From positions 1-64,000 of the forward strand of contig NZ_BNBM01000027.1 in the NCBI RefSeq assembly GCF_014655715.1: 64,000 nucleotides of DNA. Reading direction: 5' to 3'. The position numbers and the translations under genes are program-made. Positions 53,984 through 61,452 of the stretch are shown piece by piece. The notes under the pieces are model-generated. The model was not told the origin of the DNA. It did not search any database and saw nothing but the letters and a program-made list of their open reading frames with translations. Source of the DNA: Streptomyces lanatus. Its GTDB lineage: Bacteria; Actinomycetota; Actinomycetes; Streptomycetales; Streptomycetaceae. Within the stretch, counting starts at the first letter, position 1. Each line of letters begins with the position of its first letter.

Positions 53984-54010
53984 TGTTGACGGACGCAGGC
54001 TGTAAGGAAC

Positions 54011-54071
54011 CGCGAAGCTCCTGGCAAGAACGGGCTCCCCTAGATCGCCCGTGTCTGCCAGGAGCTTCGCG
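54011..54071. repeat. Long perfect inverted repeat (61 bp)
   Basis: Arms cgcgaagctcctggca (54011-54026) and tgccaggagcttcgcg (54056-54071) match over 16 bp without mismatch. Inside is a second pair, acgggc (54030-54035) and gcccgt (54047-54052). The structure is stronger than needed for a terminator and follows one directly. It may be a bidirectional terminator, an IS terminus pair or a small mobile hairpin. Confidence 0.65.
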
Positions 54072-54307
54072 TGCTTGTGTCCTCCGATCTTCGGTGATCT
54101 GTCCAGCCCCACCGTGCTGCCTGAAGGGCACCACGCATCGCACTGCACGAGAACGCACGCGGGGAGAGCGCCAGTCGGCCGTGAGGCCCGCAGCTGCCGG
54201 GGCCGGGTCGGGTCAGGGGGTACCCGAGTGATGAGGTGCACGACGATCTGTGAGCGGAGAGGTTTGAGGGGGCTGTGACACCTCTGTGAGGTCTGGGCTT
54301 GTTCCCT

Positions 54308-54345
54308 GTGGGGGCGTGGGGGCGTGGGGGCGTGGGGGCGTGGGG
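54308..54345 (+). repeat. Tandem repeat of gtgggggc, nearly five copies
   Basis: The 8-bp unit gtgggggc is repeated four times exactly plus most of a fifth copy. It sits in the 340-bp gene-free stretch before the sigma-factor gene, about 70 bp upstream of its start. G-runs of five at regular spacing could form a G-quadruplex or vary in copy number. No other feature was recognised in 54072-54412. Confidence 0.8.
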
Positions 54346-54412
54346 ACCAGCCTGTCGATCCCCCTGCGGTGCGGGTGCGTCTACGCTCGCTGCGCACTCG
54401 GTACGAACGAGG

Positions 54413-55030
54413 ATGGTGTTGGGTATTCGAGGGCAACTCCGCCTGCAGGCGTACGACGGGGAGTTGGGCGCGGCCGTCGCGCGGGCTCAGGAAGGTGACG
54501 AGGTTGCCTTCGCGGTCGTGCACCGGCGGGTGCAGCCCGGGCTGCTCGGATATCTGCGTGGACTGGTCGGGGACGACGCCGAGGACGTGGCGTCCGACGC
54601 CTGGCTGGAGATCGCCCGGGACCTGGGGCGGTTCAAGGGAGACGGGGCCGGCTTCCGCGGCTGGACCGCAACCATCGCCCGGCACCGGGCCTACGACCAT
54701 CTGCGCCGCCAGAAGGTACGGCCACGGTTGGCGCTCGAGCACGACGCGCTCGATCTGCCCCGCCCGCACCACACCCGCGACCATGCCCCGGATCCCATCT
54801 CCACCGAGGCCGCCCTTCAACTGGTCCGCGGGCTGCCGCGCGACCAGGCCGAGGCCGTGCTGTTGCGCGTCGTCGTCGGCCTCGACGAGCCCGTCGCCGC
54901 CCGCGTCCTCGGCAAGCGCCCCGGTGCGGTGCGCGCCGCCGGGTGCCGGGGGCTGAAACGCCTTGCCCGCCGGCTCGGCGGCGGAGGAGTGGCACACGAG
55001 GTTCCCCGGACGCTGGGGGAATCGACATGA
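54413..55030 (+). CDS. Sigma-70 family (ECF-like) sigma factor
   Basis: A 205-residue protein. Region 2 is visible as HRRVQPGLLGYLRGLVGDDA, EDVASDAWLEIARDLGRFKG and FRGWTATIARHRAYDHLRRQ. Region 4 is LQLVRGLPRDQAEAVLLRVV, then VGLDEPVAARVLGKRPGAVR. Residues match ECF sigma factors of Streptomyces. The N-terminal start is uncertain (ATG 54413 or GTG 54416; no good ribosome-binding site). It is followed 30 bp later by a gene for a protein with one membrane helix that may act as its regulator. A G-rich tandem repeat precedes it. Confidence 0.82.
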   Translation: MVLGIRGQLRLQAYDGELGAAVARAQEGDEVAFAVVHRRVQPGLLGYLRGLVGDDAEDVASDAWLEIARDLGRFKGDGAGFRGWTATIARHRAYDHLRRQKVRPRLALEHDALDLPRPHHTRDHAPDPISTEAALQLVRGLPRDQAEAVLLRVVVGLDEPVAARVLGKRPGAVRAAGCRGLKRLARRLGGGGVAHEVPRTLGEST

Positions 55031-55060
55031 ACGGCAACGGCGGCCGACCGTCGGACAGGG

Positions 55061-55804
55061 ATGGATGCGGGCATGGGTGAGCCGCACAGCGACGGCAGTG
55101 CCCCGGGCCGCCGGCGCGTGCACCGCAGCGATGCCGTGTCCGGCCCGGAGGGCTCCGCACTGGAGGCGCTTCTCGCCGCGCTGCCCGAGGCCGGTGCCGA
55201 CAGAAAGGGTGAGCAGCAGGCGGTGGCCGCGTTCCGGGCCGCCCGGGACGTCGGGGCACACCGGGTGCGAACTCGGCGCCGGGACGACTGGCGGCCGCGC
55301 GGGCAGCGGCGGGCATGGCACTCGGTGCGGGCCGCCGTCGCGCTGTCCCTGGCCAGCCTCACCCTGAGCGGCGTCGCGTTGGCGGCGATCGGCGTAGTCC
55401 GCTCGTCGGACGACGGCCACGGGGACCGGCGGCGGTCGCAGCCATCGGCCACTGCCTCCAGCCAGGCCGGCGCGGGGACGCCTGCGGCCGAGTCCCACAC
55501 CCCCGGCGCCTCCGCCGCGCTCGATCACCAGGCCACCGCTCAGGACACCGACGCCCACTGCCGGGCCTATGAGGCTGTCAAAGGCCGGGGCAAGGCGCTG
55601 GACGCGACGGCCTGGCGGCGGCTCGTCGAGGCCGCGGGCGGCACGAGGGACGTCGCTGCGTACTGTGCTGAGCAGTTGACGCACACCGCAGGAGACGAGC
55701 AGGGCAGGGCCGAGAAGACCGAGAACGCCAAGAAGGCCGAGAAGGCTGCCAAGCCGACCAAGCCCGCTAAAACGACCAAGCCCGAGAAGCCCGAGAAACG
55801 GTAA
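55061..55804 (+). CDS. Membrane protein downstream of the sigma factor (possible anti-sigma)
   Basis: A 247-residue protein. The cytoplasmic N-terminal part has ALEALLAALPEAGADRKGEQ and AVAAFRAARDVGAHRVRTRR. One membrane helix, VRAAVALSLASLTLSGVALA, is near residue 95. The outside part is Ser/Thr/Ala-rich, contains two Cys (DAHCRAYEAVKGRG, YCAEQLTH), and ends in a Lys/Pro repeat tail (KPTKPAKTTKPEKPEKR). Position directly after the sigma gene and single-pass topology fit an anti-sigma or sigma-associated sensor, but no zinc anti-sigma HxxxCxxC motif was seen. The start could be ATG 55061 or 55073. Confidence 0.7.
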   Translation: MDAGMGEPHSDGSAPGRRRVHRSDAVSGPEGSALEALLAALPEAGADRKGEQQAVAAFRAARDVGAHRVRTRRRDDWRPRGQRRAWHSVRAAVALSLASLTLSGVALAAIGVVRSSDDGHGDRRRSQPSATASSQAGAGTPAAESHTPGASAALDHQATAQDTDAHCRAYEAVKGRGKALDATAWRRLVEAAGGTRDVAAYCAEQLTHTAGDEQGRAEKTENAKKAEKAAKPTKPAKTTKPEKPEKR

Positions 55805-55850
55805 CCGCCTCCACACTGCGGTATGGCCCATGGCCCGGCTGCGATCTCAC

Positions 55851-55995
55851 GTGTGACACATCAGATCCGTGGTTCGCTGTAGGAGGCGACCCGATCAAGA
55901 GGGTCAAGGGGCCCGCCCTCTGTGGAGGGGGCAGCGGGCTCCGACGTGTGGGGCAGGCTCGATTACCCCCGTGACGGGTCTGCCCTGCTCGAAGA
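55851..55995 (-). repeat. Flanking inverted repeat, copy 1
   Basis: About 145 bp that match, with scattered changes and small gaps, the reverse complement of 61217-61364. Shared blocks (read on the minus strand) include gagcagggg-like start, cagacccgtcacggggg, acgtcggagcccgc, ccccctccacagagggcg and gatgtgtcacac at the end. It lies in the gap between the convergent 55804 and 56240 gene ends. No gene is supported in 55805-56239. Confidence 0.75.
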
Positions 55996-56239
55996 TGAAG
56001 GCCGGCCCTGGGGGCCCAACCGCGCTGCGGCATCCAGGGCCTTCTTAGTGGGCGGGGTGGCAGAGCCGCACTTCAGTTTGCGGCAGCCGTGCCGAGTGGC
56101 GTACGCGTGGGCGACGGTGACGCCTGTTCATCGATTCACGCGCCCGTGGTGCCGTCGGGTTCGGGTCAGCGGCCCCAACTGCGGAGGCGCGGACAGGTGA
56201 GTGTCTTGACATGGATGCCGGACCTGTCAGGGGCGGGTA

Positions 56240-56896
56240 TCAGCAGGACTCTTCGAACTTCACCGCGTTGAGCGTCACCGGCTGGCCTTCGAGCCTGGTG
56301 CCGGCGGCGGGTTCTTGGGAACAGACCTTCCAGTTGGACTCGATGATGATGACGCGGCCTTCGCCCAAGGCGTCGTTGACGGTGATGCTGGTGATGGGGG
56401 CGAGGGCCTCTCGGGCGACCTTGACGGACTTGCCCTTGAAGTCCGGCATCGTCGATCCGGGGGTCTCCGTCGCGGCGCCTTGGTCCGTGGCCGGGCAGGT
56501 CCCTTCGAGTTTGACGGTGGCGAAGTCGACCTGGGTACTGGTGGGGTGCGCGCCGGCTTTGGGGGTCTGGAAGCAGACTTTCCAGTTGCGGTCCAGGGCC
56601 TGGTTGCGGCCGCGGCCGAGAGCGTCGTGCGAGGTCAGGTTGTAGAACCCTGCTTCTTGTGCCTGGTCCTGTGCAAACTGCAGCCCTTTACCGATCATGT
56701 TCGGAAGGGAGCCGGTCTCGGCCCTGGTCGTGGTGTCCTGCGTAGCCGTGGGCTGGTCGGTGGGGGTGCTTTGCCGGGGGGTCGCGGGCTTGTCGGCTGG
56801 AGTGCCGTTCGTGGGGCCGTTGCCGCCGCAGGCGGTGAGGCCGGTCAGCGCGGCGAGCAAGGCAGCGGCGAGTGCGGTGCGTGCGTGGCTGTGCAT
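56240..56896 (-). CDS. Lipoprotein with two PASTA-like repeats
   Basis: A 218-residue exported protein. The signal peptide ends in the lipobox LTGLTACGG, so it is likely anchored outside the membrane. After a Pro/Thr linker come two similar units: LPNMIGKGLQFAQDQAQEAG ... NWKVCFQTPKAGAHPTSTQV, and MPDFKGKSVKVAREALAPIT ... NWKVCSQEPAAGTRLEGQPV, each with paired Cys. These resemble PASTA domains, which bind peptidoglycan fragments in Ser/Thr kinases. Start ATG 56896 follows aggggatc. It diverges from a Ser/Thr kinase gene. A 7-bp-arm palindrome lies 82 bp upstream. It may sense the cell wall for the neighbouring kinases. Confidence 0.8.
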   Translation of the reverse strand: MHSHARTALAAALLAALTGLTACGGNGPTNGTPADKPATPRQSTPTDQPTATQDTTTRAETGSLPNMIGKGLQFAQDQAQEAGFYNLTSHDALGRGRNQALDRNWKVCFQTPKAGAHPTSTQVDFATVKLEGTCPATDQGAATETPGSTMPDFKGKSVKVAREALAPITSITVNDALGEGRVIIIESNWKVCSQEPAAGTRLEGQPVTLNAVKFEESC

Positions 56897-57477
56897 GATC
56901 CCCTCTGGGGTCGTGCGTTGGCGAGGGACTGACATGCATGGTCTGCGGGATTTATGGATCATATATGCAAAACTCTGGCAAATTGTCTAATTTGCGCAAT
57001 AGCTTGCTGCCCAGAGGGTGCGCGCACACCAAGGGATCTAACGCTGGCGGAGTCGTCTCCTGCTTCGTTCTTGTCGATGTCGGGGCCACCCGAGGGGGGC
57101 ATCTGCTCCTTCAGGTAATCACCTCGCGTCCCAGCCGATTCGCTCCGCGATCACCGTCGCCGGCATGGTCGATGTCTCCCGGAGAAACTCATCGGCCAGT
57201 TGCGGTCTGCGGATCTCCGTCCAGCCCTGCGCACATGTCACCTCCTCCCCTTTCCGTCCTTGGTCGCCGTGGCCAGAGTCAGACGAAGATCACCAAGTGG
57301 GACAGTGTTTGATCCGCGCCGGCAGAGGGGCATGGTTCGCTGTCGTCGAGAGATGTGGTTGTGACGCTTCGAAGGTCCTGTGCGCTGAGAGGAGTGGATT
57401 CGCTGCCCTGCTGTTGTGCCCCTGAGCGGGCGGGCGTCGCGGTTGGTGTGGTGGTTTTTCAGGGACGTGGTGCCGTA
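56897..57477. other. Divergent intergenic region with an AT-rich island
   Basis: About 580 bp between the lipoprotein and the kinase. The first 110 bp are unusually AT-rich (atatatgcaaaactctgg and the palindrome at 56978-56995) and probably hold the lipoprotein promoter. The remainder has no supported gene; several short frames lack motifs. Confidence 0.5.
56978..56995. promoter_or_regulatory. AT-rich palindrome upstream of the PASTA-like lipoprotein
   Basis: Perfect 7-bp arms gcaaatt and aatttgc are separated by gtct, in a locally AT-rich stretch quite unlike the surrounding 70% GC sequence. Its position about 82 bp before the lipoprotein start suits an operator or promoter element. Confidence 0.55.
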
Positions 57478-58749
57478 GTGCTGGTTGCGCAGCGATATCG
57501 CCTCGACGGGCGCATCGGCCGAGGCGGCATGGGCGAGGTGTGGCGCGCCACTGACGAGTTGCTGGGCCGGACGGTGGCCGTCAAGCTGCTCGCCGCCGAG
57601 GCGGACGAGGCCGCGACGCGGCGTTTCCGCCGCGAGGCGGAAATCGCCGCTCGCGTCACTGATCCCCATGTGGTCGCCCTGTATGACGCCGGCGCCCACG
57701 AGGGACGGCTCTTCCTGGTGATGGAGTTCGTCGACGGCGGGAGCCTGGCCGGGGAGCTGGCCGTCCATGGCGTACTGGGCCCCGAGCGGGTCGCCTGCCT
57801 CGCGGCGCAAATCGCGGAGGGCCTGTCCGTCGCGCACCGGCAAGGCGTCATCCACCGCGACATCAAGCCCGCCAATCTGCTGCTGACCTCGGACGGCACA
57901 GTGAAGATCGCCGACTTCGGGGTGGCCCGGATCGCTCACGAGACGGCGGTGGCGCTGACCGCCTCCGGGCAGCTCCTGGGTACGAGCCCCTACCTGGCCC
58001 CCGAGCGTGCCGTGGGGCGCCCGGCCGGGCCGGCCTCGGATGTGTACTCGCTGGGCTGTGTCCTGTACGAGCTGCTCACCGGCCACTCGCCCTTTTGGGG
58101 GGAAACTGCCGCAGCCGTCGTCCACCAGCACGTCGAGGCCGTGCCCGCCCGGCCCGGACAGCTGCGGTCAGGGCTGCCCGGCAGTTTCGAGGACTATCTG
58201 CTGCGGCTGCTGGCGAAGAACCCGGGTCACCGGCCCACCGCCGAACGCGTCGCCGACTGGTTCACCGCCTGGCAGAACACCCGACCGCCCGCTGCATCGC
58301 GTCTCGCATCACCGGACACCCAGGCGCACACCGCACGGTTCTCCGCGGCCCCGGCATCGCGGACGCCCCGGAGACGACGCCCCACCGGACGGCGCACCGC
58401 CGCACTCCTCGGACTGGGCGCGGTCGCTCTGTTCGGCGCCTCGGTCCTCATCGGCGCGACTCTGGGCGACAACGAGACTCGGGGCCCGTCCGGGAGCACC
58501 GCTCCCTCTCCGTCCCTGTCCCCCTCTCCATCGGCGACCACAGCGGCCACCGATCCCTCGACTCCGCAGGAGACCCGAGTCGCCACCACGGCCCCTCCGC
58601 CCCCCGTACCTTCCGCGACGCCGACCGCGCACGACACCACGACTGCGGCCACCCCCACGGCACCCCCGAGCAGCACCGCGGCAACCACGCCCTCGCCGTC
58701 CTCGACGCCGCCCAAGAAGAAGGCCGACAAGCACAAGCCGAAACGGTGA
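57478..58749 (+). CDS. Serine/threonine protein kinase, single-pass membrane
   Basis: A 423-residue Hanks-type kinase. Kinase domain residues 5-270: glycine loop RIGRGGMGEVWRATDELLGR, catalytic Lys in TVAVKLL, VIHRDIKPANLLLTSDG (catalytic Asp), KIADFGVARI (DFG), LGTSPYLAPERAVG (activation segment) and DVYSLGCVLYELLTGHSPF. A membrane helix TAALLGLGAVALFGASVLIG is near residue 345. It is followed by a Pro/Ser/Thr-rich outside tail ending KKKADKHKPKR, with no PASTA domains of its own. GTG 57478 gives the canonical start VLVAQRYRL. It is tail-to-tail with a broken near-copy. Confidence 0.9.
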   Translation: MLVAQRYRLDGRIGRGGMGEVWRATDELLGRTVAVKLLAAEADEAATRRFRREAEIAARVTDPHVVALYDAGAHEGRLFLVMEFVDGGSLAGELAVHGVLGPERVACLAAQIAEGLSVAHRQGVIHRDIKPANLLLTSDGTVKIADFGVARIAHETAVALTASGQLLGTSPYLAPERAVGRPAGPASDVYSLGCVLYELLTGHSPFWGETAAAVVHQHVEAVPARPGQLRSGLPGSFEDYLLRLLAKNPGHRPTAERVADWFTAWQNTRPPAASRLASPDTQAHTARFSAAPASRTPRRRRPTGRRTAALLGLGAVALFGASVLIGATLGDNETRGPSGSTAPSPSLSPSPSATTAATDPSTPQETRVATTAPPPPVPSATPTAHDTTTAATPTAPPSSTAATTPSPSSTPPKKKADKHKPKR

Positions 58750-59025
58750 CCTCGGGTAGGTCCCCTCCATGGGCGTGCCCGCCGTCGTGAACGGTCACCG
58801 CCAGCAGAGGCTGGGCGTGCTGGCCTTCGCCGTCGTCAGCGCCAGCACGACGAGCGTGAACACGCCCCGTGGCCAGCAGCCGCGGCTTTTTCCTCCCGCG
58901 CCGAGCGGCCGGGCAAGCCGGTCTGCGCCACGTGATCGGCGACGCTCAAGAGTCGCACTCCGGGGTAAGGCCCGGGTCAGACAGGCACGGCCGACCGTGA
59001 GGACTCCGGGCCCCAGGCTCAGGTC

Positions 59026-60358
59026 AGTGCTTGCCCTTGCCTTGCTTGTCGGCCTTCTTGGGGCTCGGCTTGGCGTCGGTTGCCTTCTGCGTCTCCTGGT
59101 TGGGCTGCGCCGGGGAAGGCAGCGACGCCGTGGGCGACGGTGAGGAAGTGGCGCCGTACGGCGTCGAGGTAGGTGACGTGGCGGGCGTGGAGGATGAGGA
59201 TCTGGCGGGGCTCGTGCTCGTGGATGGCCCGGTCTGCGGGCCCTACGCCGAGCCGGTGCCGGGCGAGAACCAAGCCATGCCCGCGAGCACCGCCGCGGTG
59301 AAGAGGCCGGCGCCGCCCAGCACCACCACCAGCCGGGAACGGCGCAGGAACGGCAGACGCGAGCGGCGGGGCACGACCCGGTGCACGCTCGTCTTCCACT
59401 CGGCGTCCGCCACCGGGACGAAGGCACCCTTGGCGGGGGCAGCGGGAGCAGAGGCGGAGCTCGCAGGGGAGGTGGCCCTCGAGCCGGTGACCGGCTGCCG
59501 GTCCGGGCGGCTGTGCTCCCGGTGTTCGCCCGGCAGCGGCTCCGGCGCCCGCGCCACGCTCCGCGCCCGAACCAGTCCGCCACCTCCTCGGCCGTGGGCC
59601 GATCCTCGGGCTCCTTGGCCAGGAGCCCGAGCAGATAGCTCTCGAAGGCGGGCGGGAGGTCGGCGCCGAGCTGCCGGGGTGGGACCGGGGCGGCGTCGAG
59701 GTGCTGATGAAGCACCGCGAGCGCGCTGTCTGCCTGGAACGGCGGCCGTCCGGTGAGGAGTTGATAGAGCACGCAGCCCAGGGAGTACACATCGGAGGCC
59801 TGTCCCGCGGTACGGCCGAGGGCGCGTTCGGACGCGAGGTAGAGGCTGGTGCCGACGATCTGTCCGGTGGCGGTGAGCGCGGCAGAGGGGTCGTCGGGGA
59901 AGCGGGCGATGCCGAAGTCGCCGATCTTCACGGAGCCGTCGGCGTCCAGCAGGAGGTTGGCGGGCTTAATGTCTCGGTGCACGATGCCCTGCCGGTGGGG
60001 CGGCGGCGAGCCCGGCGGCGGCTTGGGCGGCGATACGGGCCACCCGCTCGGCCGGCAACGGGCCCGAGACGGCGAGTGCGCGGGCGAGGCTGTCGCCGTC
60101 GACCAGCTCCATCACCAGGAACAACCGGTCCCCGTGCTCGCCGAAGTCGAGGACGCCGACCACATGCCGGTGGCTGAGGCGGCCGGCGGTCTGCGCCTCC
60201 AGCCGGAAGCGGGAGGGCGCGGTGGGGTCGGAGTCGTGGGGCAGCAGGAGTTTCACGGCAACCGGTCTGCCGAGCGTCTCGTCGTAGGCCCGCCAGACCT
60301 CCCCCATCTCGCCCCGCCCGATGGCGTCCCGCAGCCGGTACCGGCCCGCTATCAGCAC
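59026..60358 (-). pseudogene. Broken Ser/Thr protein kinase paralogue
   Basis: The frame from GTG 60358 encodes AGRYRLRDAIGRGEMGEVWR through RVARIAAQAAAGLAAA. An extra base near 60000 then moves it to a second frame, with HRDIKPANLLLDADGSVKIG, DFGIARF and DVYSLGCVLYQLLTGRPPF. A second shift near 59557 leads to the frame with the membrane helix LVVVLGGAGLFTAAVLAGMA. That frame meets TAG after WFSPGTGSA, yet continues in the same frame with a Pro/Ser/Thr tail ending KKADKQGKGKH and a stop at 59026. Two frameshifts and one nonsense codon indicate loss. It is clearly homologous in layout to the intact kinase at 57478-58749. Confidence 0.8.
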
Positions 60359-60629
60359 CTGTCCTCATCCTTATGCCCAACGACGTCTTGACCGCCGCAG
60401 GCCGTGGCTCACCGCGCTGGTAAGGGTGGGGGGTGCCGCAGCGGCCCCAGCGTACCGGCCCCGCACTGCTGGCAGCCTCCATGCACCTGGAGCCCGGGGC
60501 CTCGCCATGGGCGGGGTGGCAGGGACCGTGTTCCAGGGTTGCGGAACCGCCGGCCCCAGCGGTCACATGCTGGCGCTGGTATCCGTTCTCTGCCTCACTG
60601 GGGTGCCGAGGTTGTGAGTGCGCAAGGAC

Positions 60630-60923
60630 TCAGCGAACGCTGTCGGTTCCGTCCGTGTGCTCGAACCGCTCCAACTCGCCCGCGTCATCCATGACCGCCA
60701 CCACGTCGGCGCCGACCAACCGCGCGCGAGGGATGCCCGTTTCCGCGACGAGCCGGCCCACGGGCACGCGCTCCGGATCCTCGGCCTCGCGGCGTTCGGT
60801 CGTCAGCTCCGCCTCCTCGCCGATCAGCAGCAGGACCCTGGCCCTGATCTGCTCGCTCAACCGATGGTCCCTTCCGGGAGGGCCGTCACAGCCGGGATCG
60901 TACAGCTGATCAAACCGGATCAT
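60630..60923 (-). CDS. Small hypothetical protein
   Basis: A 97-residue soluble protein starting MIRFDQLYDPGCDGPPGRDH, with a helical middle SEQIRARVLLLIGEEAELTT and an end GADVVAVMDDAGELERFEH. Codon usage is typical of the host. No family is recognised. It lies between the broken kinase start and the second flanking repeat, on the same strand as both the broken kinase and the PP2C gene. Confidence 0.5.
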   Translation of the reverse strand: MIRFDQLYDPGCDGPPGRDHRLSEQIRARVLLLIGEEAELTTERREAEDPERVPVGRLVAETGIPRARLVGADVVAVMDDAGELERFEHTDGTDSVR

Positions 60924-61452
60924 AAAAGCCCTGCCGCGCCTTCCCAGAAGTCCCGGTCCCGGTCGAGCACTCCGGCCACCCCGGGTGGCCGGTCCATGTC
61001 GAGCACGACAGAGGCTCCTCTTCGACACCGGCGGCCTGACCAGGGCCCGCGCCGCCCAGGGCCGAGCCTTCCCGCTGCTGGACGAGGCGGCAACCGCCGC
61101 GCGTGGCCGCACGCCGGGCAGCCGCTCGCCCCTGCCCGGCCCTGGTGTGGTGCCGGCCCCGCCGGGACCGGTTCGGATGCCCTCGACGCCGCGGGTGGCA
61201 CGTCGGCGACCTCCATTTCGCGAGCAGGGGCAGACCCGTCACGGGGGGGGAACCGGCCTGCCCCTGCACGTCGGAGCCCGCAGCCCCCTCCACAGAGGGC
61301 GGACTCCTCGACCCTGATGATCGGGTCACCTTCTCCAGCGCATCGTGGTGCCGATGTGTCACACGGGACCGCTCGGCATGGCGTGAGAAGTGCTCGCGGA
61401 GGGGTACTGGCCCAGGGCGGGCTGACGGTGTGGCCGGGTTTGCCTGGGTTGG
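60924..61452. other. Gene-free region containing flanking repeat copy 2
   Basis: About 530 bp between the small protein and the end of the phosphatase gene. Apart from the 148-bp inverted copy at 61217-61364 nothing is supported; short frames conflict on all strands. Confidence 0.5.
61217..61364 (+). repeat. Flanking inverted repeat, copy 2
   Basis: About 148 bp in inverted relation to 55851-55995, with the same block order: gagcaggggcagacccgtc, acgtcggagcccgc, ccccctccacagaggg, gatcgggtcacc and gatgtgtcacac. The two copies enclose about 5.2 kb with the PASTA-like lipoprotein, the two kinases and the small protein. Sequence similarity looks near 80% by eye. Confidence 0.75.

Noticed and set aside
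58795-59982. Complete kinase starting at the HRD motif
   Set aside because: A start at MHRDIKPANLL would lack the ATP-binding lobe, which is present just upstream in another frame; the gene is better read as frameshifted.
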